Below, one piece after another: positions 21,378 to 31,336 of a stretch of 37,579 nt of DNA. The number at the start of each line of letters is the position of its first letter. Positions within the stretch are counted from its first letter, which is position 1. The notes beneath the pieces were generated by a model, which ran no database searches, had not been told where the DNA came from, and worked only from the letters and a program-made list of their open reading frames with translations. The stretch comes from Thermomucor indicae-seudaticae (lineage: Eukaryota; Mucoromycota; Mucoromycetes; Mucorales; Lichtheimiaceae), in assembly GCA_000787465.1 (NCBI GenBank), contig JSYX01000090.1:1-37579 (forward strand), in the 5' to 3' direction. Both the position numbers and the translations under genes were made by a program.

Positions 21378-23231
21378 TTATGCAAGTGGTTGCTCCACCT
21401 TGTCATTTAATGGAGACTCGAACACCTGGCGGCGAGTAGACAATAGACGGGACAAAGATGATAATAACATTGAGTGGCGATTATTACTACTGGACATGGA
21501 GGTACTCCATTTGCCAATAAGATTCTTTTGCAACGACGACCTGGATGATGGCGATGTCTTTGAGGAGCCGCTCTTTGAACGCAACATGGATGGCAACAGA
21601 CTTTGACTTGCGCTCTTGATCCATGTACTTTTGTCCTTCTTCTCTTCTGCCATGGAAACCAAGTAATGCAGAGACTTGGACCCGATTCCATTAGACCCGT
21701 GTCGCTGTTTCAGAGGAAAAAAAGGATCTTTACCTTGACCCAAGCTCGATGCGCCATGTCATCCAGACACTGAACCTTGATGTTCCTCGTTGACGTCTCG
21801 ATCAGCAAGCTAGCGCCGTCCTCAGACAAGACCTTGAAAGACACAATTAAACCTGGAAGAAAGAAAGAGTTCACTTGACCAATTCATCATCATCCCTTGA
21901 TATACATCACATACAGCTTTTAGGATGTATAGAGCCCATCCCCGGTTTGCTCGAGCTCCAATAGAGGGTACGAGTATATGGATGAACCCAAAAGAACCGC
22001 CGATGCTTCTTTTCTGATATCCCACCGCCTACAACATTTCGCGTGTATTTGTACATCCAGTCTCCCATCATTGTTCGCGTCACAGCCGGGACAAGGCTGG
22101 CCGGCGGCTGTTCTGAAGGCAGCGTGGCTTGACTGGCGTTTTGCGCGAAATCCGGGTCAAAGTGGAAGGCTGTTGCACGAGCTGAGCTAATGATGGGTGA
22201 TGGATCATAGATGCGGCTGGCCGGCTGCACAAGGACCGAGCCATAATGACCCTCTTTCTGTTCTTGTTGTGTGTCAAGAAGAGCATCGTTGTGGTTCGTG
22301 ATAGAGGGCAGATTCTCGCATATCCAAGACCCTGATGATAATGATGAAATGACCGTAGAACTGTTACTCGCACGAACAAGTTCTTCGCCCAGTGAGCGTC
22401 CTGTATCGACAAAGGGTAACAGCTGCTCTTCTTTTGATAACAGTAATTCTTCCTCCTTGTGGAACCCTTCGATCGTCTCCTGTGCTTCTCGTAACAGCTT
22501 GTCCACTTCACTCCGCTCCGCCCGCTCTCGTTCCAACTTGCTCTCCAAATCGCGCACAGCCTCATGAGCATGACGCAGTGAGGACTGAAGGGTCTCGATC
22601 TCCAGCTCTAATCTGCGCTGGCCATCCTTCTCGGCCTGCGATGGCTGCCTTGGCATAACAGACTCGCTGCATTGGGCCACCGGTTGTTCGTTCTTCTGAA
22701 CAATGATGGCTTTTTGTTTTTCTTGACGACGGCGCAATGCATCCACCGTCTTTTGAAGGCTGGCCATCTCTCGTTCGTGGTCATGTCTTTGTTGCTCCAG
22801 CACCTGATGCCAGTTGGCTTGGGCTGCTTTGAGTTGGTGTTGCAGGCGGTTTTGTTCCAAAATCGACCGCTGTGTCAGTTCCTCCACTTGTTGCAAAAGG
22901 TCTTGCCTGGCCAATTCAAGATTCCATATATCTTCCTTGAGCTTTTCTGAAAAAAACCAGATGTCAAAAGAGACTCGTCTTTTACTGCATATCGTTCTTT
23001 ACCTTCCGTTTGTATCTTTTGTTTGAGCTGCTTGGCAAGGGTATCAAGCTGTTCCTGTTGTTCGGCTTTTTCGTGTTCAAGAGCAAGCAACAACTCCTGC
23101 TTTTGGTGCAATAAATGATATAGCTGCGATGATCGGTTGCTGTTGGCGGTAGGCTGTGGTTGGAGACTGTGCGATTTCATGAGCCGTTTCCTTGTGCCAG
23201 TGTCCGCAAGCTCAAGCTTTTCTGACGACAT
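21378..23231 (-). CDS. mcp5: Cortical anchor with coiled coil and Mcp5/Num1-type PH domain
   Basis: Four exons (23231-23003, 22946-21915, 21852-21734, 21674-21378) give 558 aa. Residues about 30-280 are heptad-rich and Gln/Glu/Leu-rich (LLHQKQELLLALEHEKAEQQ and following), a long coiled coil. A Ser-rich linker follows. From about residue 369 the sequence MMGDWMYKYTRNVVGGG, HRRFFWVHPYTRTLYWSSS, VLSEDGASLLIETSTRNIKV and HRAWVKSLHYLV matches the PH domain of Num1 (budding yeast) and Mcp5 (fission yeast). These proteins attach dynein or mitochondria to the cell cortex by binding PI(4,5)P2. The tail (470-558) is basic and Ser-rich with KSGSSKTSPSSRSS. The protein is shorter than Num1 and close in design to Mcp5. 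Confidence 0.9.
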
Positions 23232-23993
23232 TATGGAACACGAGGAAGAGCTGGATGCAAGGGACTAGAACAAAAATATCAATCATGATGTCCCGTCTTG
23301 TGGCAACGTAGTATTACACTCTGGCTCCTCCTACGATGCTCGTCAGAACGATAGACACACATCTATGTTCATGGATCAGCCAGAGCCGTTCAAAAAACTC
23401 TAGTATAAAGCCTACTTCATGCGATGTACTGCGTCGTTTACGGCGCTCCATCAATGAAAATCGTCTGACGTTAGAAAAGAACAAAAAAAGAGGGGAGAAA
23501 GGAAGGGGCGATACATATGAAAGCAAAGGGGTCGGAAAAAAAAAGACATGGCTCTTACAGGAATGCAAGCGCCATAATTCTGACCTTTTATTTTCTGGCT
23601 TCTGACGACATGATCATGGACTTTATACGTGGTCCAATTTTCACTACTGGCGGACGGGCATAGGCTGAGTAACAAAGCTACAAACATTGAATGCACCATT
23701 TCCGAGCCTGTCTTTTAATTTTCAACAGCACTTGCCACTGTTGTTAAAGCGTTCTCGCGACCTGCGAAAAGTAATTTCTCGCCGCGAAAATCCAACAGTG
23801 GTTCTATCTGTTTAAAAAGGTCTGTTTGGTTTGACGAGTAAAAGCTGATAAGCCGTTGCCCGGAAGTGGTAGACCTCATTCTCCATGTTGGAAATTCGAC
23901 ATGTTTGTTTGCCGATCTGAACCCGAGAATGTGACACAAAAGGATCTGTATTTTCATTCCCCGGACATTTCTTTCATTTCCTTCCTGTTGAAA
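23232..23993. promoter_or_regulatory. Divergent promoter region between mcp5-like gene and PNS1
   Basis: This 762-bp region holds both promoters. Frames inside it are short and show no family motif. An in-frame ATG for PNS1 at 23856 exists upstream of the chosen start, but the extra residues do not resemble the family. Confidence 0.45.
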
Positions 23994-25815
23994 ATGAACC
24001 CGCAATACGACTATCCGCCTCCTCCTCCGGCACAGCCGCTTCCTACGAACCAGTCACCGCCACCCAGCTACTCGGAGCACTATAATAATGAAAAGATACG
24101 ACCACCCAGTGGATGGAAAGACTTGTGGGCGTTTGCGCTCTGGTTATGCAACCTGGGTGCCTTTATTGCCGTCTCAGTCTTGACACTGCGAACGTACCGG
24201 ACAAAGCATGGCTCCTACGGCGGCACCTCATCCACGACCCAGTATTCTGGCATTGTGTTTGATACCGACACCGTCAAGATATTCGGATACAGTGCCATTG
24301 TCGGCTTTGGCTTTAGTCTGCTTTATTTCCTGTTGACCAATGCGTACGTATATATCGTCGGCAGTTTTTATGCGATGCTAAAGAAACATGTGTATCCTCA
24401 GCTTCCCGAGGATGATGATCGTCTTGACCTTTATTGGAAGCATCCTTGTCTACTTTGGCGTCACGATTTACTACTTTACACAGCATTATTACTCGGCAGC
24501 CATCGTCTTTCTTATTTTCTCGTGTCTCTACTTGCTCGCATTTTGGTGGTGGCGTAGCCGAATCCCCTTTGCTACAGGTAATGTTTAGAGAGACCAGGAT
24601 ATGCGCTGCGTGAAAGGCTGAGAGTTTCGTTACGTAAGTCATGTTGGAAACCGTTTGCTCTATCACTCGACGGCATCCCAGCACCATTGTGATTGGTATC
24701 CTGTCCCTCGTGCTTCAGACTGCGTTCAGCTTCTGGTTCTTGCTTACCGTGGTTGGTACCTATCAGACATGGTTCAGCACAACAAGTAACAATGCTCGCT
24801 TGAACCTGGCCATGGTGTTCCTGGTCTTTTCTTACTACTGGACATCCCAAGTCATTGCTTATGCAACCCACGTCATTATCGCCGGTGTCTTTGCGACCGT
24901 CTACTTTATGAACGAGACTGTGCGGCATCCGATATGGGGCAGCGTCCGACGAGCCTTGACCACCAGTTTCGGATCCGTTTGTTTCGGCAGCTTATTGATC
25001 GCCTTCGTCAATTTGGTGCGCTATTTCTTGCAGTTGGCGCAGGATAGTACGGATAATCCAGTCCTAAGCTTTGCGATCTGTATAATACAGTGCATCGTTG
25101 GTTGCTTCCAAGGACTCTTTGTATGTCTTTCCTCCTTCCACCACTTTTTCCCGAAACAGTACTAACGATCGTTTTCTTTAGGAATGGTTCACATACTATG
25201 CTTTTAGCGGCGTGGCTATCTATGGTGAAGCATTTGTTCCCTCAGCTCGTCGAACGTGGAACATGATGAAAGACAGAGGAATAGAGGCATTGATCAATGA
25301 TTCCCTGGTCGGAAACGTGCTTTTCATGGGTAAGATGACCACTAGAGGGAAACTCCCAAAGCAACTAATCGTTTGTTTCCTAAACTATATGCCTATATAT
25401 AGGTGGACTACTTGTCGGTGTCCTGTGTTCCTTACTAGGTTTCATTTACTTGCAAGTAGCACGACCTGCCTACAACCAAACTGGCGGCATGACACCGGTG
25501 GTTGTCCTCGTTTGCTTCTTGATTGGCTCTTCCATGTTCTCAAGCATCGCAACTGTTATTTCTAGTGGTGTGGCTACCACGTTTGTGTGTCTTGCTGAAG
25601 ACCCAGATGCATTACGAAGGTATAATAAAGCGCCCCATCTTACTGAAGAGCTTTTTCCTTTGAACTAAAACGCATTGTTTAGGACAAAACCTGCTTTATT
25701 TGGAAAGGTAGGGAAGGATGTGGTCCCTGCACCCTTGTGATGAGAAGGCACTTCTAACCCAGGGTTTCTCTTATAGATTCGGGAAACCTATCCGCGAGTT
25801 GCGCAAGGCGTTTGA
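23994..25815 (+). CDS. PNS1: Pns1-type choline transporter-like protein (CTL/SLC44)
   Basis: Plasma-membrane protein of the choline transporter-like family; Pns1 in yeast is not required for choline uptake, so the substrate stays open. Seven exons (23994-24343, 24402-24577, 24639-25120, 25182-25329, 25403-25619, 25683-25707, 25777-25815) give 478 aa. A Pro-rich cytoplasmic head (YDYPPPPPAQPLPTNQSPPP) precedes about ten membrane segments. Family landmarks: GWKDLWAFALW, TRRHPSTIVIG, FSYYWTSQVI, the C-terminal signature FTYYAFSGVAIYGEAF followed by R-T-W, NDSLVGNVLF, ATTFVCLAEDP, and RETYPRVAQGV at the C-terminus. The start at 23994 puts the Pro-rich head first, as in other fungal Pns1. Exon 6 is only 25 nt. 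Confidence 0.95.
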
Positions 25816-26208
25816 ATATGTCTATTTTCTGTCTATTCCAGTCGCCATTTTATCATTCCCTACTAAAGTCAACGCCATAAACTGTGCAATAGGCGGCAAA
25901 CAATGCTTAATCCTCCGCCTTTCCAAATCGTTTGCTATAGCTAAGCAGAAACTGTAACACTACAAACGATAATAAAGACTTACCTGTACGCTCCAGAGGC
26001 GCTTATATTGAACTGCACCAGTCCATGCAATGCTCATGCAACAGCTGTGACGTTGTCATAAAGTTTCTGGTTAGAACCTGATGGCACACGACCAGAGTCA
26101 ACGTGCATAACGGAACCAACTGACTGAAGGTCTCCTAAAACGGCACGCGGTGAAAAGGGGTGCGAGGACAAAGGGGTATTATCCATTGATCACAATGGCG
26201 CACTTTTT
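25816..26208. promoter_or_regulatory. 3' end of PNS1 and promoter of GH3 gene
   Basis: These 393 bp hold the PNS1 terminator region and the GH3 promoter. An AATAAA hexamer lies about 155 bp after the PNS1 stop (around 25970-25975). Nothing else is recognised. Confidence 0.4.
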
Positions 26209-29014
26209 ATGTCTCTTTCTCTCTCCTCTATCCCTCCTTCGGCGAGCATGTCGACCATGCTTTTGTTAATACTTTTTGTTGGGGTGATAGCATTCATTGT
26301 TACAGCGACAACCGAATACGAGGAGCGTTCCTGGGAAGAAGCGTACGAGTTGGCCCGGCGGCTCGTGTCCCAAATGACAATCGACGAGCAGGTCGGTATT
26401 GTGACGGGCATCGCAGAATACGTCGTGCCCTGCGCGGGAAACACACATAGCACCGCACAATTCCCTTCGCTTTGTTTGCACGACGGCCCACTGGGCGTGC
26501 GAGATACAAAAGGAGCGAGTGCCTTTCCGGCTGGTATCAATGCGGCAGCATCATTTGATCGCTCGTTGATGCGTCGACGTGCCGTCGCTCTAGGCCAGGA
26601 ATTCCGAGACAAAGGCGTCAATGTCTTGCTAGGTCCAGCAGTAGACATCATGCGAGCACCAGAATGGGGCCGCGGATGGGAATCTTTTGGCGAGGTTTTT
26701 TTCCTCTTCTTATCTTGCACATTTATCAACTTTGGCCTCACTAATAGACCCGGTTAGGATCCGTTCCTGAGCGGTGTTGCGGCTTTCGAGACCATCAAAG
26801 GTATCCAAAGTCAAGGCGTGGTAAGAAGACGTCTCTCGCTCCTATTTTCGTTCCGGCTTGGGATTCAATCTCCTGCTTCCGTTAGATATCGTGTGTGAAA
26901 CATTTTATAGCATATACCCAGGAAACGCAGCGACACCAGGTGAGTGAAAGAAGTCTTTGGAGCGCAGCAGCGCAAGTCCTAGTAACAAGCGGTGTGGATA
27001 GTACTCTGCCATCCTTGATGATCGGGTGCTCCATGAAGTTTATGCATGGCCATTTGCACGTGCCATGGAAGCCGACGTAGCGTCGGTCATGTGCGCATAC
27101 AACAAAATCAATGGAACATTCACTTGCGAAGACGAGAGCATGTTGTCGACGATTCTGCGTAATGAGTTCAAATTTAAGGGCTTTGTGGTCAGCGACTGGC
27201 ACGCCACGCACGATACAGTCCAAGCGGCCAATAATGGCCTTGACATGGATATGCCGGGTGGAGACGGTACCTTTGGCTCTGCTCTTAAAGCAGCAGTGAC
27301 ATCCAATCAAGTTACCAAAGAACGCGTAAGGCTCGTGCATATGCAAAAGGAAAGGAAGGGATGTCTTCACTGTAACAGATTCTATGATACAGTTATCTGA
27401 AATGGTCGAAAGGATCGTTGCCACTTGGTACAAGGTAAAATGGCAGAGTAAGTTCTCATGCCGCCCCTGCCTAATTTTTTTCTCCAGTTTCGTCAGGATG
27501 TGGTAAGCTCCGTGCATTGGGATTTACCTTATGCGATCGCTTCCTGACCTAGTGCAGGACTATCCTTCTGTAAAACTTAACGGTTTCCTCGGGCTTATGG
27601 ACCCTGGTTATGACGTACAGAGGGATCATAAAACCATTATCCGTGAAATGGGCGCAGCTTCAGTTGTTCTTTTAAAAAATCAAGACGACATTCTGCCTAT
27701 CCGTTCGCATCGAGTCAAAGAGATTGCCATTGTTGGTAGCGATGCCGGAAATAATTTACTGTATGTATTGCGTATCTTTTTTTACGACCTGTCATCGTTA
27801 ACATGAGTAACAGAGACCATATTTGTCCAGCACACTATTGTCCTTTGGGCACCATGTCCGAAGGAGGCGGATCCGGTGCAGGATCAAACCCGTACCTTGT
27901 CACCGTAAGCTTTGGAAAGGGCCAAGTGTGTAATTATGCATTCACCTCTCTCTCTCTCCTAGCCTCTGGAAGGGATTACAACCCGCGCAAAGCAGGATTC
28001 AATAAAAGTCACTTTTTTCCTAAACGATGCAGGGCCGCTCTCAGACATCCTGGGCTCGATTATCGACACCACACATCATGCCGATATGGCTGTCGTATTT
28101 TCTAGCGTTTACGCCGCAGAAAGGTTCGATTTGCATGACTTGAAACCGAACGAGCTTGGTGATCGCCTGGTAACTTTGTCTTTATCTGGTCATGTATCAA
28201 CTTGTATAATGAATAACTCTTTCCTAGATAAAACATGTTGCTGATAATAATGCAAACACGGTCGTCGTCGTGCATTCTGGAAACCCTGTTCTGATGGACT
28301 GGATCGATCATCCTAATATCAAGGCGGTCGTATGGGCGGGTTACCCTGGCCAAGAGACAGGAAATTCTCTTGCAGATGTGCTTTTCGGTGACGTTAACCC
28401 TTCCGGTCGCTTACCGTACACGATTGCCAAACGAGTGTCAGATTATCCTGCTCACGTGAGCAAAGCATTAGAGGTAAACAAGGGGGTGCAAAGATAACAT
28501 TTTTTAAGCAAATCGATTACTAAAGGGCATGGTCTCCATCATATGCACACACGCACACAAAAAAAAGATACCTTACACTGAAGGATTACTGACAGGTTAC
28601 AAATGGTTTGATGCCAAAAACATTGATCCTCTCTTTGAATTCGGCTTTGGATTGTCGTATACACGGTTTTCCTACCAGGACTTTCGAGTGAACCTGAACA
28701 AGGACAAGACTGTGACAGCTTCGATAACGATCCATAACAATGGAGATATGGCTGGCGCGGAAATCGTACAGCTTTACCTTGCCTTCCCGGTCACAGCGGC
28801 AGGCGAGCCCCAAAAGCTACTTCGTGGATTCGATAAAGTGTTACTAGAGAGAAACGAAAGCAAACAAGTTTCATTCACGCTGACAGAGACTGAGTTAAGC
28901 ATATGGGATGTGGAAACGAAAACATGGACGGTGCCAGTGGGTGAATATACTCTGCATGTCGGTGCGAGTAGTCGTGATATCCGACAGAGCCGATATTTTA
29001 CGCTGCACTCTTAA
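26209..29014 (+). CDS. Beta-glucosidase, glycoside hydrolase family 3
   Basis: Hydrolyses terminal beta-D-glucosyl residues from cellobiose and other glucosides; secreted or membrane-anchored. Eleven exons (26209-26694, 26758-26820, 26886-26939, 27002-27325, 27393-27434, 27488-27502, 27558-27760, 27814-27904, 27963-28169, 28228-28473, 28568-29014) give 725 aa. A hydrophobic stretch (MLLLILFVGVIAFIV, about residues 17-31) is a signal peptide or anchor. The GH3 barrel shows LHDGPLGVRD, FPAGINAAASFD, GPAVDIMRAPEWGRGWESFGEDP, VKHF, and nucleophile D266 in FVVSDWHATHD. The alpha/beta domain has VVLLKNQDDILPI and AGYPGQETGNSLADVLFGDVNPSGRLPYT. The C-terminus (FEFGFGLSYTRFSY, NNGDMAGAEIVQLYL) is the fibronectin III-like domain. 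All three modules are complete. An AATAAA follows at 29042-29047. Confidence 0.96.
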
Positions 29015-29297
29015 TAGTAATAATAACTAAACTCTTTCTGTAATAAACTTTCGTTCTTTGCATACTTTGGACATGATCATTTAGACTTTGTGGCGAACAT
29101 CTACTGCTTCTTCTTTGCATGCACGATCGGACGATTCGTTATGAATATTGACAAAAAGGTCTACCATGGCTTTACGTACTTCTCATCAACATCTGCTGGC
29201 TTACGATGTGTATATCTTTATATAGCGTTCCTGAAGGCTGCTGCTGCCGAGCAGCTGTGGTGAGCTCAATAAAAACATCCAAGCGCTTAGTATCCAT
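29015..29297. other. 3' region of GH3 gene
   Basis: An AATAAA hexamer lies 28 bp past the stop codon. No gene is recognised in the rest. Confidence 0.4.
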
Positions 29298-30060
29298 TTA
29301 ATTAAAAGACTTACCGAAGGAGATGTGGGAAGGAGGATCACTGTCTATCAAACAAATATCAGGATGAGGCAAAAGGTCTAGCAAGTCAATGAGGCCGAAA
29401 GATATCTTTTGCTGAGTCCAATCCTGTACCCTGTTTACACTTTTTGTGTGGTATGGATATTCAGCTTGCTCCAAGGTATTTGCAATGGCAGCAAAGGTAC
29501 GTATATACCCGTCATCCAAGGATGAATGAGAGACAGTTCCATGATCTCCCCCCCCCTCTGTGATGTAATACGTTCGACCTTGCGTCCATTTAAACAAAGG
29601 TAACTGCTATTAGACATTACCTATTTAGCCTATATCTCTTGTATCTAGTTGTTGCTAAAACATGGTTTGGTTTAGAGAAAACCGGAAGAAGACAATGGCT
29701 TATAGACTTCCAAAAGCCCTGGATGATTTTATAGCTAAGAGATATTCGTAATCGATAACAGAGCCTGAAATACTGACTCTGATACAGAGCAATGGTCACT
29801 AGTTCTCTGTCGTCGCTGCAAAAAAATCCCACTGTAATGCGTCCCCATAGTCATCCAGAACCACCGTCCATAAAAGTTGCAAAAATTACGCCGGAAAGTC
29901 CCAAATCCCGGACACGGTAGCGCGACGCTGGCGTGTCCGATGAAGACGTAATCACGCTTTTGTCCTTCGTTAACTTTCTGAAGCAGTACGCTAACAACAT
30001 CATAGGGACTTCCATACTCGGACTCAAACGTAATCAAGATGGGCGCTTTCGAGCATAACA
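29298..30060 (-). pseudogene. Degenerate coding-like sequence, family unknown
   Basis: On the minus strand several frames read like protein but do not join. Near 30040-29920 one reads ILITFESEYGSPYDVV and VLLQKVNEGQKRDYVFIGHA. Near 29880-29800 another frame reads VVLDDYGDALQWDFFAATTE and then meets two stops. Near 29600-29310 a third reads FKWTQGRTYYI, SLDDGYIRTFAAIANTLEQAE and SFGLIDLLDLLPHPDICLIDSD, ending at a GTAAGT-like donor. Frame shifts, early stops and a G8 run (about 29548) suggest a decayed gene. I do not recognise the family, and a multi-exon gene is not fully excluded. Confidence 0.35.
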
Positions 30061-30510
30061 GTTGGTACTGAACGGAATGCTAATACAATATTAGTTAAGG
30101 CGAATTCGGCAAACGGGTTGAATGGGATTATGCGTGTCTCGGCTGTATTGATATCTGCGTTTTCTCCTCAAAACGGCTTAGCGGTTTATACCAGCGAGTC
30201 TTTTGCATGTTACGTGTCCTTTTTTTTTTTTTGATTCCGAGATATTGTAGTTCTCCAGGAATGCCTGATTGACGCCGCACGGCAATATTAGCTTTGAAAC
30301 AAGACTTAAGGTTTACTCTATCGCGGTGGTAGGGAAAAAAGCTGGGACTAGCTCCGAGAATCACAAGCTATTGGCTTGTAATACCTAAGAAGCCCATCAG
30401 CGAATAAAGATGTGTTGATAACAGACGTGAAAATCCCCAGAAATCGTAGAAGTCATGTATACTTGTCTTTTCATGGTCTGCCAGAAGCTTCGGGGGGAGT
30501 AAAAAAGGAA

Positions 30511-30582
30511 TTCCCCGACCGGGAATCGAACCCGGGCCACCGGTGTGAAAGACCGGGATCCTAGCCACTGGACCATCGAGGA
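30511..30582 (-). tRNA. tRNA-Glu (anticodon TTC)
   Basis: The full cloverleaf is on the minus strand. The acceptor stem is TCCTCGA with TCGGGGA (one T-G pair). The D arm holds GTCCAGTGGCTAGGAT, typical of eukaryotic tRNA-Glu. The anticodon stem is CCGGT/ACCGG with loop CTTTCAC, anticodon TTC at 30549-30547. The T arm is CCGGG-TTCGATT-CCCGG, and the discriminator is A (30511). There is no intron. A run of six Ts on the minus strand (30506-30501) follows as a polymerase III terminator. The dispersed repeat begins 71 bp upstream of its 5' end. Confidence 0.98.
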
Positions 30583-30664
30583 GCTGTTGATTCTACAATC
30601 CAACTAAATTCTCATCAGGCCAAGTTAGGAGGGCGCGCGCGGCGCGCATCGCGATCAAGGTAGT

Positions 30665-30725
30665 GTTGTATCTGGATATAACACTGGATATAACACCGGT
30701 GTTACAGCCAGTTATATCCGTCTTA
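30665..30725. repeat. GTTATATCC / GGATATAAC short inverted and direct repeats
   Basis: Several units of GGATATAAC and its complement lie within 60 bp (30673, 30684 and 30711 areas, with the palindrome aacaccggtgtt at about 30692). The left copy has only one such unit, so the array expanded in the right copy or was lost from the left. Confidence 0.7.
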
Positions 30726-31152
30726 TAGCCATGGGCCTGCTTGTGCTGCCATCAGTTTGGACCATCCCTTGCTAGAGAATAGGCGAGGGGTCGATTTCTC
30801 CTGGGCGGCTCTACTCCAGCCTAACAAGAAAAAACCATCCATTGCTGCTTTGAGAATTTTCTGTCTTTACCGGCGTAAAGAAGTACCCTGCATCAAGCGA
30901 CACATTTGCCATCTCATTGATCACGATTTCACTTTTGCTCATCATCGCCCCCCCTCCATCTCCATTGAGTAGCCGCTAGCCATGAGCCTTCCCCTATAAC
31001 TCCTATTCTTGCTATGGTCTCTCAACAGCTATTGAAACTACCTTATTATTAAAGTCCTTTACTTAAACTAGCTAGTGCACTACTTTAGCTTTTGCAACAC
31101 ATAAAAAGAGGAAACGCAAAACCATATAAAGCCACGCGACAAGGTTCAAAAT

Positions 31153-31252
31153 TAGGGTTTACCACGAGTCGAGTCGAGTCGGTTTTGCCCTGACTCGAAC
31201 TCGAGATTTTCGAGTCGAATCCGAGTCGAGTCGAGTCAAGTGGTGAACCCTA
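31153..31252. mobile_element. hAT-like MITE with perfect 8-bp target duplication
   Basis: This 100-bp nonautonomous element has TIRs TAGGGTTTACCAC (31153-31165) and GTGGTGAACCCTA (31240-31252) and a palindromic interior of GAGTC/GACTC pentamers. It is flanked by the direct repeat TTCAAAAT at 31145-31152 and 31253-31260. The left copy of the surrounding repeat provides the empty site: its complement reads ttcaaaac with no insertion (about 66-73). An 8-bp duplication and TAGGG termini suit the hAT superfamily. No transposase is encoded. Confidence 0.88.
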
Positions 31253-31336
31253 TTCAAAATCAACGACTGTACTCTTTTCTTGCTGTTTTTTTATTTCGCT
31301 ATGCGACCCTAGCCTACAAGAGTAGAAAACTTGCAC

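Larger units (their letters stand above)
30654..31336 (-). repeat. Dispersed repeat, right copy (inverted relative to left copy)
   Basis: This is the reverse complement of 1-531, with substitutions and indels. It shares the end block (atcaaggt at 30654), the agcacaagcaggc block, the internal 30840-31140 segment, and the outer end ctacaagagtagaaaacttgca (31314-31335). It is larger for two reasons. About 50 bp of extra GTTATATCC-type repeats lie near its inner end (30665-30712), and a 100-bp MITE is inserted at 31153-31252. A frame of about 70 codons at 30757-30972 matches a frame of the left copy on the opposite strand (ALRIFCLYRRKEVPCIK against AALKIFCLYRHKEVPCIK), but it is too short and degenerate to be a gene. 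Confidence 0.88.
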
